A stretch of DNA of 64,000 nt from Hoskinsella mucinilytica (GCF_045223415.1 NZ_JBEQZJ010000024.1:1-64000), one strand, 5' to 3'. Counted from the stretch's first letter, positions 53,295 to 62,553 are shown. Numbers and translations are program-made. The notes: generated by a model not told the origin, from the sequence alone.

Positions 53295-53476
53295 AAAAAA
53301 ACACTTCTGATATTCCACAGAAGTGCATAATGAACATAGTAGTTCTATCATAATGATTACAAGATAGAACAATATGACTTCTGTTGTTGATTCCATTGTA
53401 GTAGATAAATATTCATCATATTGTTCACCTTCCTTCTTCTACGAGAAATTATATGATAAAAATCATGTTTTGTACA
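53295..53476 (-). promoter_or_regulatory. Attenuator-like leader of rtcB
   Basis: On the minus strand, in order: promoter TGTACA (53471-53476), 17 bp, TATAAT (53448-53453); ribosome site AAGGTG; a 20-codon ORF; a hairpin GTTCTATC/GATAGAAC (53342-53370); and a terminator CACTTCTG/CAGAAGTG (53302-53325) with seven T. The segment ACAGAAGT (53377-53384), inside the small ORF, is complementary to ACTTCTGT (53317-53324) of the first terminator arm, so an alternative antiterminator fold is possible. This is the layout of a translation-coupled attenuator. Confidence 0.68.
53357..53419 (-). CDS. Leader peptide ORF of rtcB (20 aa)
   Basis: A 20-codon ORF starting at ATG ATG, with AAGGTG 6 nt upstream. 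It encodes a peptide with the core LLQWNQQQKSYC, with three glutamine codons in a row. It ends before the terminator hairpin and overlaps the putative antiterminator arm, so its translation could decide between the two folds. No signal or membrane motif; it is probably regulatory rather than functional as a protein. Confidence 0.55.
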   Translation of the reverse strand: MMNIYLLQWNQQQKSYCSIL

Positions 53477-53482
53477 GATTTA

Positions 53483-54670
53483 TTAAGTATTACATTGAAT
53501 TTCATCCCAATTTTCAGTATCATTTGCTCCTATCAACCAATTCATTGCGTAATGATGTTCTTGTACAACACCATCATCTATGCCATCTAACTCAATATGA
53601 TGTATTCTGGCTTCTACACAAGACCAATGATAATATAATACTCTGGTATGCATGTCCAACAGCTCTTCTTCACTTTTAAGTTTCGCTAGCTTACACATCT
53701 CTTCAAGCGAAGGAAACGAGCGAATCGTTTGTGCCATACTACTAACATCGCATAACTCATCATAATCATTTAGCTCATATAGTCCCAAAGCCCAAAGCAA
53801 TACAGCACAACATTCATAACGCCAGGAAAACTGTACACTGATGGTTTCCTCTATTTCTTCCATCTTTACATAAGACGTTTCTTGTTCACTTAAATAATCA
53901 TGACATCCAAAAATATCATCAATTGCTTGAAATTCACGTAAACCGATATCACGACTTCCCCCTTCCATTAAGGTTCCCTCAGCACAAACAGCACAAGCAA
54001 ACACTGCAATGGCTCGCTTTACGATATCTTCTTTGGAAGGTATATGAAGACTTTGTTTTGTCATCTGCGTAGACATGATATGCGAAATCGTAGGATAGCC
54101 TTTATCCTTTAATTCTTTTGTCACTCGCTCAAAACGATCATGATCTTCTTTCTCAAAAGTTGGCTCTTTCCTTAGGATATCCTGATATCCAATAGGTCGA
54201 AATGCATCTACTTCACTTGTTCCATCTATTGATAACAGCAATTCACCTTTAGGTGTATAAAGCGACATATCAGGATAAAGCAGAATAGAAGCACTATCTT
54301 GGGCAACTGCATAAATTCTTCCAATGATGGCATTGGTACGATCTTCTTGTTCATCTAATGTAAATTCAATTCCACTAATGCAAGTAAACATGGAAATTTG
54401 AAGAAGGACCTGTTCTAATACTTCCTGTCGTTCACAAGGAGCTTGCGCAAAATAATTTCTCATTCCTGCTACCTGTTGTTTCACATCGGTTGCGTCTACC
54501 ATTTGATGTAGTTGAACCTTGGTCTCATCAAATAACGTGATGATAAGAGAATCTTGTGCTTCTTCCATATGGATACTGATATCCTCAAAATGTTTTTTCA
54601 TTGCATTGGAAATAATATGGTGATCTTTGATGAGCGTATATAAAGTAATATTTGCTTTTTGTAGTTCCAT
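53483..54670 (-). CDS. DUF4272-family protein
   Basis: A 395-residue cytosolic protein of the DUF4272 family, of unknown role. The family region (about 195-380) includes VKRAIAVFACAVCAEGTLMEGG, FSWRYECCAVLLWALGLYELNDYDELCDVSSM and VLYYHWSCVEARIH. The N-terminal 190 residues are helical, then strand-rich. The start at 54670 has GGAGGG upstream. It is on the same strand as rtcB, but rtcB has its own promoter and leader just after this stop. Confidence 0.8.
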   Translation of the reverse strand: MELQKANITLYTLIKDHHIISNAMKKHFEDISIHMEEAQDSLIITLFDETKVQLHQMVDATDVKQQVAGMRNYFAQAPCERQEVLEQVLLQISMFTCISGIEFTLDEQEDRTNAIIGRIYAVAQDSASILLYPDMSLYTPKGELLLSIDGTSEVDAFRPIGYQDILRKEPTFEKEDHDRFERVTKELKDKGYPTISHIMSTQMTKQSLHIPSKEDIVKRAIAVFACAVCAEGTLMEGGSRDIGLREFQAIDDIFGCHDYLSEQETSYVKMEEIEETISVQFSWRYECCAVLLWALGLYELNDYDELCDVSSMAQTIRSFPSLEEMCKLAKLKSEEELLDMHTRVLYYHWSCVEARIHHIELDGIDDGVVQEHHYAMNWLIGANDTENWDEIQCNT

Positions 54671-54787
54671 TATTTCCCTCCATTCTTTATATCCAGTATA
54701 TCATGGCTCCTTTTTTCTTCAAAGAAATCTTTTGATTAAACCTTATATTTTTATCGCAATCATACAAACTAAAAAAAAGTTAAAATT

Positions 54788-54828
54788 TCGTGAAATAAAT
54801 CACAATTTGTCGAATTTTATAGTATAAT
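54788..54828 (+). promoter_or_regulatory. Rex-like operator and -10 box before the alcohol dehydrogenase
   Basis: TCGTGA-AATAAA-TCACAA (54788-54805) differs from the Rex consensus TTGTGA-N6-TCACAA at one base and lies over the -35 region of TATAAT (54823-54828). Rex repressors release DNA when NADH is high, which suits an NADH-using dehydrogenase. Confidence 0.65.
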
Positions 54829-54872
54829 AGAAAACGTAAGAGGTTACAAGCCTATAAGGAGGACAAAAGAAT

Positions 54873-56090
54873 ATGCAAAGATTTACGTTACCTAGAGATT
54901 TATACCATGGAGAAAATGCTTTAGAAGCCTTAAAAACATTAGAAGGAAAGAAAGCTATCGTATGTGTCGGTGGTGGTTCAATGAAGCGTTTTGGTTTCCT
55001 TGATAAAGTTCTTGCCTATCTAAAAGAAGCTGGTATGGAAACGACATTATTTGAAGGTATTGAACCTGATCCATCTGTAGATACGGTTATGAAAGGTGCT
55101 GCTGTTATGGCTGAATTTGAGCCAGACTGGATCGTTGCAATCGGTGGAGGGTCTCCGATTGATGCAGCCAAAGCAATGTGGATCAAATATGAATATCCTG
55201 AATTGACATTTGAAGATATGTGTAAAGTATTCGGTATTCCGAAATTACGTAACAAAGCTAAATTCTGTGCAATTTCTTCCACAAGCGGAACAGCTACAGA
55301 AGTAACTGCATTCTCTATTATTACCGATTATGAAAAAGGAATCAAATATCCGATCGCCGATTTTGAAATCACACCGGATATTGCGATTGTAGATCCTGAA
55401 TTAGCTGAAACAATGCCAATCAAACTAGTTGCTCATACCGGAATGGATGCTATGACACATGCCATTGAAGCTTATGTTTCTACTGCAAATAGTCCTTATG
55501 CAGACGCTTTGGCAATTCATGCAATTGAATTGATTCAAGACAATCTTGTGAAATCATATCAATTAGATATGAATAGTCGTCATGTGATGCATGATGCACA
55601 ATGTCTAGCTGGTCAAGCATTCTCTAATGCATTATTGGGTATTGTACATTCTATGGCACATAAAACAGGTGCAATCTTTGAAGATCAAGGTGCACATATC
55701 ATCCATGGTGCAGCCAATGCAATGTATCTTCCTAAAGTAATCGCATTCAATGCAAAAGACGAAATTGCGAAAAAACGCTATGGCGTCATCGCTGATTATA
55801 TGCATTTAGGTGGCAATAATGATGATGAAAAGGTGGCATTGTTAATTGCATATTTACGTAAGATGAACGATGACTTAAACATCCCTCATTGTATTGCACA
55901 TTATGGTGCTGATGGATTACCTGCTGAAACAGGATTTGTCCCTGAAGAAGTATTCTTGGAAAGAGTTGAAGATATTGCGGCAAATGCTATTTTAGATGCT
56001 TGTACAGGTAGCAATCCTCGTCAACCATCTCAAGAAGAAATGGTGAAATTATTGAAATGTTGCTACTATGATACAGAAGTAGATTTCTAA
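54873..56090 (+). CDS. Iron-containing alcohol dehydrogenase
   Basis: A 405-residue group III alcohol dehydrogenase that reduces aldehydes (acetaldehyde, butyraldehyde or similar) with NAD(P)H. Nucleotide-binding GGGSMKRFG and AIGGGSPIDAAKAM are visible. The metal ligands appear in DPELAETMP, HTGMDAMTHAIEAY, HSMAHKTGAIF and HGAANAMYLP. The substrate alcohol is not resolved. AAGGAGG precedes the start and a strong hairpin follows. The upstream Rex-like site suggests redox control in fermentation. Confidence 0.93.
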   Translation: MQRFTLPRDLYHGENALEALKTLEGKKAIVCVGGGSMKRFGFLDKVLAYLKEAGMETTLFEGIEPDPSVDTVMKGAAVMAEFEPDWIVAIGGGSPIDAAKAMWIKYEYPELTFEDMCKVFGIPKLRNKAKFCAISSTSGTATEVTAFSIITDYEKGIKYPIADFEITPDIAIVDPELAETMPIKLVAHTGMDAMTHAIEAYVSTANSPYADALAIHAIELIQDNLVKSYQLDMNSRHVMHDAQCLAGQAFSNALLGIVHSMAHKTGAIFEDQGAHIIHGAANAMYLPKVIAFNAKDEIAKKRYGVIADYMHLGGNNDDEKVALLIAYLRKMNDDLNIPHCIAHYGADGLPAETGFVPEEVFLERVEDIAANAILDACTGSNPRQPSQEEMVKLLKCCYYDTEVDF

Positions 56091-56100
56091 ATTTTATAAT

Positions 56101-56136
56101 AAAGATATCCGAAAGAGTGAAACGGATATCTTTTTT
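56101..56136 (+). terminator. Rho-independent terminator
   Basis: AAAGATATCCG (56101-56111) pairs with CGGATATCTTT (56123-56133), then T run. Confidence 0.9.
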
Positions 56137-56157
56137 CTTATATGATGATCTTGATTT

Positions 56158-56931
56158 TTATAAGCGCTTGATCAACGCAGGCAATTCTTTTAGATTTAAA
56201 ATCACATGATCTGCACCTGCTTCTTTATACTGTTTCCTTAAAGTATCTAATAACACAGCCTTTTCTTCCTTGTCCAAAGCCTCATATTCTTCTTGTTTTA
56301 AAGCCATTAAAGAGCTTCCTTCTAACACTCCCACACTCATGACACCTGCATGTACACCTTCCTTGATATCAGAAATGGTATCTCCAACCTTTATGACATG
56401 ATGAACATCACTTACCTGTAAAGCCTTCATGTTTTCAAATATCATATAAGGATAAGGGCGACCAAAGTTACCCACACTGTTTGGTGTGATCCAAAAATCC
56501 GGAGCATATCCGTTTTTCTTTGCCTCACGAACGACAATCTCCATCATTTCATCTGTATATCCCGTGGTAGAACCGATTTTAATCTTCATACTTCTTAATT
56601 CATCTACAGCATCCATGACAAAAGGTTTTACATCTACAAATTGATGAAGGATCGCCATAAGTTTTTCTGTAAATAAAGCATGCATTTCATCTACATCTTG
56701 ATCATTGCTTTCTCTTCCATAAAGCGTTTTCCATTGTGCCTGTATGGTTGGCATCTGAAGCATCGTTTTGATATGATCCCATTTCAACATACCCATTGGT
56801 TTTCTTGTTTCGTCCATAGTAACTTCAATCCCATATTGTTTAAAAATTTCCATAAATGCCTGTACAGGCGCAAAACAACCGTAATCTACTGTTGTTCCCG
56901 CCCAATCAAAAATGACTGCTTCTATTTTCAT
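56158..56931 (-). CDS. phnX: Phosphonoacetaldehyde hydrolase
   Basis: A 257-residue HAD-superfamily enzyme that splits phosphonoacetaldehyde into acetaldehyde and phosphate. Seen: nucleophile DWAGTTVDYG, the Schiff-base lysine in MGMLKWDHIK, GSTTGYTDEMM and the magnesium site VGDTISDIKEG. The start at 56931 has AGGAG 9 nt upstream and overlaps the phnW stop by 4 bp. It is the second step of 2-aminoethylphosphonate breakdown and the last gene of the operon. Confidence 0.95.
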   Translation of the reverse strand: MKIEAVIFDWAGTTVDYGCFAPVQAFMEIFKQYGIEVTMDETRKPMGMLKWDHIKTMLQMPTIQAQWKTLYGRESNDQDVDEMHALFTEKLMAILHQFVDVKPFVMDAVDELRSMKIKIGSTTGYTDEMMEIVVREAKKNGYAPDFWITPNSVGNFGRPYPYMIFENMKALQVSDVHHVIKVGDTISDIKEGVHAGVMSVGVLEGSSLMALKQEEYEALDKEEKAVLLDTLRKQYKEAGADHVILNLKELPALIKRL

Positions 56932-58037
56932 TTCACACACTCCTGTTCTACACTTTCCATATAATCTTTCATCAATGCTACCAGAAAACGTATATCATCT
57001 TCATAAATCTCACCGATCACACCAATTCGAAACGTTTCCTTATCTGTTAATTTACCCGGATAGATTGCATAACCACGTTCTTTTATATATTGATACATGC
57101 GGGAAAAATCAAATACCTTACCTTTTGGATATAAGAAGGTCGCAATGATCGGTCCCTGATATGCTTTATCTATATATAATTGAAATCCTAATTTTTCAAA
57201 TTCTTCGACTAATACATCCATATTATGTTGATATCGTTGATGTCTAGCAACAATACCACCTTCTTCTTTTAACTCTTCCATTGCTTTTGCGAATGCCAAT
57301 ACGACATGCGTCGGAGAGGTATAGCGCCATTTCCCATCCTTTTCCATGGTCTCCCATTGATCATAAAGATCTAAGGATAAGGTTCTGGCATTTCCTTTTG
57401 CTTTCATCAGTTCTGCTCGTTTTGCGATAATGAAAGAGAAACCAGGAACACCTTGGATACATTTGTTCGCACTGCTGATGAGGAAATCAATATGCCATTC
57501 TTGCATTGGAATATCAACTCCACCAAAACTAGACATTGCGTCTACGATAAAGTTCAATCCATGTGCATACGCCAATTCTCCTATTGTTTTGATATCATTT
57601 AAAATACCACTCGTTGTTTCACTATGAATCATTGCGATATGTGTTATTTCAGGATGCTTTTTTATTGCCATCCTTGCCTTTTCCACATCCGGTATTTTAT
57701 CATAGTCCTGTTTGATTTCAATATAACGAATGTTTTGTGCCTTGCACATATTCGCAATACGTTCTCCATAAGCACCATTGCTTAACACCAATAAGCATCC
57801 ATCTTTTGGTATTACTGAACTGATCACGCATTCTACACCAAAGGTACCTGATCCTTGCATTAAAACGCTAGTGTACTCAGTATCATCCACATGTGCTAAT
57901 GAAAGTAACTCTTTTCTGATGTTTTGTGTAATCTGTTTATAATCATCATCCCATGTACAATGATCAAATAACATTTCTTTCTTGACGGTATCTGAAGTCG
58001 TTAATGGTCCGGGGGTTAATAACTTATATGTTTTCAT
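56928..58037 (-). CDS. phnW: 2-aminoethylphosphonate-pyruvate transaminase
   Basis: A 369-residue PLP-dependent transaminase that converts 2-aminoethylphosphonate and pyruvate to phosphonoacetaldehyde and alanine. The opening LLTPGPLTTSDTVKKEML, GSGTFGVE, DAMSSFGG (PLP aspartate) and SSANKCIQGVPGF (PLP lysine) are diagnostic. The start at 58037 follows AGAGGA. It overlaps phnX and lies 38 nt downstream of the fused transporter gene, so import and breakdown form one operon. Confidence 0.95.
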   Translation of the reverse strand: MKTYKLLTPGPLTTSDTVKKEMLFDHCTWDDDYKQITQNIRKELLSLAHVDDTEYTSVLMQGSGTFGVECVISSVIPKDGCLLVLSNGAYGERIANMCKAQNIRYIEIKQDYDKIPDVEKARMAIKKHPEITHIAMIHSETTSGILNDIKTIGELAYAHGLNFIVDAMSSFGGVDIPMQEWHIDFLISSANKCIQGVPGFSFIIAKRAELMKAKGNARTLSLDLYDQWETMEKDGKWRYTSPTHVVLAFAKAMEELKEEGGIVARHQRYQHNMDVLVEEFEKLGFQLYIDKAYQGPIIATFLYPKGKVFDFSRMYQYIKERGYAIYPGKLTDKETFRIGVIGEIYEDDIRFLVALMKDYMESVEQECVK

Positions 58038-58075
58038 TTGATGTTTCCTCTTTTCTTTCTTATCAAATTTATAAT

Positions 58076-60676
58076 CTAATTGAAACAGCAATCAAAGAAC
58101 GCTTGATGTTCTTTCAATAATTCTACACTTAGGGGTTGGGAATATATGGTTGGATAACTGCTTTGATGATCTATTGGTAATTGCTCCTTATCATACAAGA
58201 TGACAGGATAGGTTTCCAATAATTCTTCTCGTGCATAGGTAATGATGCATTCTGCCATTTCCATCGTTTCCTTTAAAGAATCTTCTTTCTTTATGATAGA
58301 AAGTGATTCTGTTAGGATCATATTTCCTTCTAATGGATCTATGACCTTTATAGGAAGTCCTTTTTCTTCGTCTGCGACAGCTTGATGACGTAGTCCAAAA
58401 GCAATTCCTACTTCACCTGATCGAACCTTTTTGATCGGTCCCGATCCACTCGCTTCTAAATGAGGGCCTACATTCTTTAAAAGTTTTGTTAGAATATCAG
58501 CTCCCTCTTCCTCTCCATAAGCATCAAGAATTGCTTGTACCAATAGCCAACCGGTACTGCTTGCGTTAATATCCGGAATGGATACATATCCTTCATACAT
58601 CTCTTTTGTTAGATCTTTGATCGAAGTAGGGATCGGTAAATGGTTTTCTTCCATCACCTTGGTATTGATGATCAATGCACCTTCTAAAGCAGTGATCGGT
58701 AAGCGATGATCCGGTGTTGTTTCTATAGGATCAGATGATATACTGAGTTTTTCAAACATATCATTTGATTGCGCAGCACTATCTAAATAATAAGAGCTCA
58801 TCGTAACGATATCCGCCTCTAGATCCACTCCTTCAGCCATAAGCTTTCCACCTAGCTCACTGGTCCCAAAGGATTGTAATACATATTGTCCCTCATATCC
58901 ATGCTCATTTAAGGCATGTTGCATCGCCGACAAAGCCTCTTCATCCCCATTTGAATAGATAATTACCTGTTTCTTTGTACTTCCATAAACAAATGTCGGT
59001 ACAAGGATCAACAACACTAAGGAAGCTACCACTGTTCTTTGTATCCATATATGACTACGTTTTTCACTTTTTTTCGTTAGCATATAGGTGATTCCTTTGA
59101 CCAGTAAATTGGTAAATAGGATGAGAAGAGATAGTACAAAGATTTCATCGAATTTAGCGAAGTGTTGTAGTTCTTTTATTTTAGTGGTTAATACTGCTGT
59201 TTTAGCTCCTACGATAAAGATCAAAGCACTAATGGTCACCATTGCATTTACAAAGTAATAGCAAAACATTTCCATCAATGTGCTTTTAGAATTTGGCACA
59301 ACAACTCTTCGTATCGTTTGAAGCCAAGTATCTCCCATCAACATTGCTGTCGTTTCATAACCGGCATTCATCTTCCCCAAAGCATTTTTTGCCATAACAT
59401 AAGGAGTGGAAAAGAAATGAATGATGTTACAAATAATGATGATGAAAAAGGTATTCTGTAATGAAGTGCCACGAAAACTCAGAAGAAAGGCAATACCAAG
59501 AACCATACCGGGAATGGTATTCGATATACTACTAATCGCATCCATGCTTTTTTTCGCAAAGGTCGATAATCTACTACGCATGGTCACAAGAGCAGCTCCA
59601 TAAGCAATCAGGGTTCCTGCCAATGCGGAAAGTATCGCAACCAACAAAGAATTTCGATACACACCAAGCAAATTTCCGGATGTTAACGTATCTGTTACAT
59701 GCTTTAGGGTAAAGCGAATATCATAAGGCCATTCTTTTATGAAAGGCAGAAGAAAGATGACTGCAAATAGGAGAAGAATCAACATCATGATCAAGGTAGC
59801 AATACATGCACAAATACGATCATGCAAAGGATTCTTAGGTAATTCCACTGTGGTATTCTTATTGTATTTGATATGATAGCGATCAAGATACCCTAAGACC
59901 ACAATGCTCAAAATACTTGGTAGTAGCATCATCATTGCAATGACTGCACCTTGTTGAAAATCAGGTACTGCACCTAACATGTGATTGTATAGATCAGTTG
60001 CGACAACATGATATTCTCCACCAACCGCAGCCGGAATACCAAAATCAGTAAAACATAGAAAGAAAGCTTGTATCATTGCCGCCGCAAGAGTTGGTATCAT
60101 AGGCGCAAGCACTGTCATCCAAAATCGCTTTCCTGTGGAATCGTTCATTAGTTTGGAAACCACGATGAATTTTTTATCAATAAAGTTCATCGTATTGTTT
60201 ACCAGTAAGAAAGCAATCGGCATTGTATATATGACATATCCTATCAATAGCCCGCTAAACCCATAGATTTCAAAGGGTTGTATACCCAATAGTTTGCTAA
60301 GTATGCCCTGTTTTCCAAAGGTATAGATGATCGCAAAGCCATAAGTGATCGTTGGTAATAACATCGGTAACGTCGCAATCGTATGAATCAGCTTTTTCCA
60401 TCTTCGAGCAAGATTGGTGTAATGAATCGTATAAGCCAATAAAAAGGCAAGTAGTACCGTAATCATGGAACTGACACCTGATACCAAAAAGCTGTTTTTA
60501 AAGGACTCCCAAAAGCTAACATCCTGAAACAATTGGACATAATTTGTTAAAGATAACCCATCACCTTGTTGGAAAGACTGATAAAGAAGAAGAGCAGCCG
60601 GTGTGAATAGAAATACCAGAAACAATAACGTTAAAGCCAAGTAAATACTTTTCAATTCTAACTGTTTTTTATGCAT
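58076..60676 (-). CDS. Fused permease-permease-binding-protein of an aminoethylphosphonate ABC importer
   Basis: An 866-residue membrane protein joining three normally separate subunits. Residues 1-285 and 290-545 are two ABC permease modules (EAA-like loops near STGKRFWMTVLAPMIPTL and MLMGDTWLQTIRRVVVPNS). An extra membrane helix (about 555-578, VVASLVLLILVPTFVYGS) follows. A C-terminal FbpA/PhnS-like solute-binding domain (about 585-866; VIIYSNGDEEALSAMQHAL, ADIVTMSSYYLD, TSIKDLTKEMYEGYVSIPDINASSTGW) faces outward. It overlaps the ATPase gene by 8 bp and precedes phnW. The substrate, 2-aminoethylphosphonate, is inferred from the operon. Confidence 0.9.
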   Translation of the reverse strand: MHKKQLELKSIYLALTLLFLVFLFTPAALLLYQSFQQGDGLSLTNYVQLFQDVSFWESFKNSFLVSGVSSMITVLLAFLLAYTIHYTNLARRWKKLIHTIATLPMLLPTITYGFAIIYTFGKQGILSKLLGIQPFEIYGFSGLLIGYVIYTMPIAFLLVNNTMNFIDKKFIVVSKLMNDSTGKRFWMTVLAPMIPTLAAAMIQAFFLCFTDFGIPAAVGGEYHVVATDLYNHMLGAVPDFQQGAVIAMMMLLPSILSIVVLGYLDRYHIKYNKNTTVELPKNPLHDRICACIATLIMMLILLLFAVIFLLPFIKEWPYDIRFTLKHVTDTLTSGNLLGVYRNSLLVAILSALAGTLIAYGAALVTMRSRLSTFAKKSMDAISSISNTIPGMVLGIAFLLSFRGTSLQNTFFIIIICNIIHFFSTPYVMAKNALGKMNAGYETTAMLMGDTWLQTIRRVVVPNSKSTLMEMFCYYFVNAMVTISALIFIVGAKTAVLTTKIKELQHFAKFDEIFVLSLLILFTNLLVKGITYMLTKKSEKRSHIWIQRTVVASLVLLILVPTFVYGSTKKQVIIYSNGDEEALSAMQHALNEHGYEGQYVLQSFGTSELGGKLMAEGVDLEADIVTMSSYYLDSAAQSNDMFEKLSISSDPIETTPDHRLPITALEGALIINTKVMEENHLPIPTSIKDLTKEMYEGYVSIPDINASSTGWLLVQAILDAYGEEEGADILTKLLKNVGPHLEASGSGPIKKVRSGEVGIAFGLRHQAVADEEKGLPIKVIDPLEGNMILTESLSIIKKEDSLKETMEMAECIITYAREELLETYPVILYDKEQLPIDHQSSYPTIYSQPLSVELLKEHQAFFDCCFN

Positions 60677-61421
60677 GGCTTGTCCCAAATAACGTATAAA
60701 TATTATGACGCTTGATCTCTAATTGATTTAAGATGAACTCTTTCACAAAATTGTTTTCCGGATGGTGAATGATATCATTTGGTTGGGCATATTGTGATAT
60801 ATTGCCATCTTTCATAATGAGCACTCGATCACTTAAGGTTAATGCTTCCTCTGGATCATGAGTAACGATGATCGTTGTCAGGTGATATTCTTTCGCAATC
60901 GTTTTGATTTTCTCCTTAATGGATTCCTTAATAACTCCATCTAATGCACTTAAAGGTTCATCTAATAAAAGAATTTTCGGTTTCATTACCATGGTTCTTG
61001 CCAAAGCAACACGTTGTTTTTGACCACCGGATAATTGATCGATCGATTTATGCAAATGATCTTTTAATCCAAGTAATTCAATAAACTCTTGCACCTCTTC
61101 CTCATTTGATATCCCCGGTTTGTTTTTTAACCCATAAATGATATTCTGATAAGCATTAAGATTAGGAAATAATGCATAATCTTGAAATACAATATTAAAC
61201 CCTCTTTCCTCCATGGATACCTTTGTAATATCTTTTCCATTGTAAATAAGTTTTCCACCATCGATTTCGACAATTCCCAAAATACAATTTAATAAGGTCG
61301 TTTTACCACTGCCACTTGGTCCTAAAATAGATACAATTTCCCCATCATCAATATCTAATGAGATTTTATTTAGAATCGTTGTACTGCCATATACCTTTTT
61401 TAACTGTTCAATTTTTAACAT
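60669..61421 (-). CDS. ABC ATPase of the aminoethylphosphonate importer
   Basis: A 250-residue ATPase of the PhnT/FbpC/PotA type: Walker A GPSGSGKTTLL, Q-loop VFQDYALFPNL, signature LSGGQKQR, Walker B ILLLDEPLSALD and switch VTHDPEEA. The start at 61421 has GAGGAG 9 nt upstream. It is the first gene of the phosphonate operon (ATPase, fused permease-binding protein, phnW, phnX). Confidence 0.92.
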   Translation of the reverse strand: MLKIEQLKKVYGSTTILNKISLDIDDGEIVSILGPSGSGKTTLLNCILGIVEIDGGKLIYNGKDITKVSMEERGFNIVFQDYALFPNLNAYQNIIYGLKNKPGISNEEEVQEFIELLGLKDHLHKSIDQLSGGQKQRVALARTMVMKPKILLLDEPLSALDGVIKESIKEKIKTIAKEYHLTTIIVTHDPEEALTLSDRVLIMKDGNISQYAQPNDIIHHPENNFVKEFILNQLEIKRHNIYTLFGTSHA

Positions 61422-61452
61422 ATTGACCACTCCTCTTTTGTTTCGCAAGTCT

Positions 61453-61480
61453 ATTATAAGTAATCAAAATTCAGTTTCAA
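61453..61480 (-). promoter_or_regulatory. Promoter of the phosphonate operon
   Basis: TTGAAA (61475-61480), 16-bp spacer, TATAAT (61453-61458) on the minus strand. About 65 bp further upstream is a perfect palindrome TATCAA-AATC-TTGATA (61545-61560), a possible operator. Confidence 0.72.
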
Positions 61481-61579
61481 GGCTTTTAAATGATCGTTAA
61501 CATCCCCTTTACATACTCTTAACAAAGCCCTTTTTTCTTTTTTTTATCAAAATCTTGATACAATGTTCATCTTTGTACG

Positions 61580-61618
61580 AAAAAAAAGATATGGTTTACA
61601 TTCAGTAAACAATATCTT
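61580..61618 (-). terminator. Terminator of the TraX-like gene
   Basis: AAGATAT/ATATCTT and GTTTAC/GTAAAC form a long stem (61586-61618), followed by eight T on the minus strand, about 95 nt after the TraX stop. Confidence 0.8.
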
Positions 61619-61714
61619 CATTTTCTGTTCATATTTTAAATGATCATCTTCTTTTGTGAATGTAATCGTAGCATCTCTACAAAAATCAATTATGAAGAAA
61701 TCATGAATTCATTT

Positions 61715-62521
61715 TTACATGAGTAAAGCATAGATTCCAACAAGAATACTCATATGTAAAGGATAGAATACATAAAAGAAATAAGTCTTGAATTTGCTGT
61801 GGTTTCCTCGCTCACCTTGATATCGATTTAAAATCAAAAGACTACATAGCGAATACAATACGACCATGCTATAAGCAAGAAACATGATCCACGAAAAGCC
61901 GTAAAGAACGATATCAGCAAGTAAAAGGAACACACCATATTGTAATAATATCCCAATTCCAAGTGCTAATAATTGATGCTTTTTTTCTTTACATACAAAA
62001 CACATAAAGATATCCATAACACCGAAAAAGCCATAATCTGTACCTAGTGTATTCGCAAGGATAGCCAACAGCAGAGCACATCCAAATCCTAAAACTTTTT
62101 GATTTCTTTTTTCAAGTTCATCATAGATGAAACAAGACAATGCTCCTAACAGCATGGTAACCAATACATTCGTAAATCCTAAAGAAAGATGTAGCGCTTC
62201 TCTTTCCATCCCTTGTATCATGAATTGAAAAGGTACTTCCGATAGCAAAGCAAACAAAAAAAGATTTCTTAAATATCGCACACGATGTTTTGTATATCGA
62301 CATGATTGTGCACAAAGATAAGCCAAAATAAAGAAAGTCATACAGGAAAAGCCTGTCCCTATCAACAAGATTCCATAACTAAGCTCATCACTGAAACCAT
62401 AGGTTGCAGACATCCATGTCATGAGGAAAGGCATCATGAATTTCGCCACATGATCCCATAGCATCAAGATTGCTGTTAACCACTTTAGTTGCATTGCTGT
62501 TACTGTCTTTTTAGGTTTCAT
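61715..62521 (-). CDS. TraX-family membrane protein
   Basis: A 268-residue membrane protein with about eight hydrophobic segments. It has the TraX-family opening (QLKWLTAILMLWDHVAKFMM) and closing motifs (YFFYVFYPLHMSILVGIYALL). E. coli TraX acetylates F pilin, but chromosomal homologues in Bacillota are probably acyltransferases of other targets. The start at 62521 has GGTGA before it; a longer reading upstream crosses a terminator and is rejected. No conjugation genes are nearby. Confidence 0.85.
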   Translation of the reverse strand: MKPKKTVTAMQLKWLTAILMLWDHVAKFMMPFLMTWMSATYGFSDELSYGILLIGTGFSCMTFFILAYLCAQSCRYTKHRVRYLRNLFLFALLSEVPFQFMIQGMEREALHLSLGFTNVLVTMLLGALSCFIYDELEKRNQKVLGFGCALLLAILANTLGTDYGFFGVMDIFMCFVCKEKKHQLLALGIGILLQYGVFLLLADIVLYGFSWIMFLAYSMVVLYSLCSLLILNRYQGERGNHSKFKTYFFYVFYPLHMSILVGIYALLM

Positions 62522-62553
62522 TTCATCACCGACTATAGTATAACATAAGAAAA

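Noticed and set aside
61715..62521. Conjugative element because of TraX similarity
   Set aside because: No relaxase, coupling protein or type IV secretion genes are nearby; chromosomal TraX-like acyltransferases are common.
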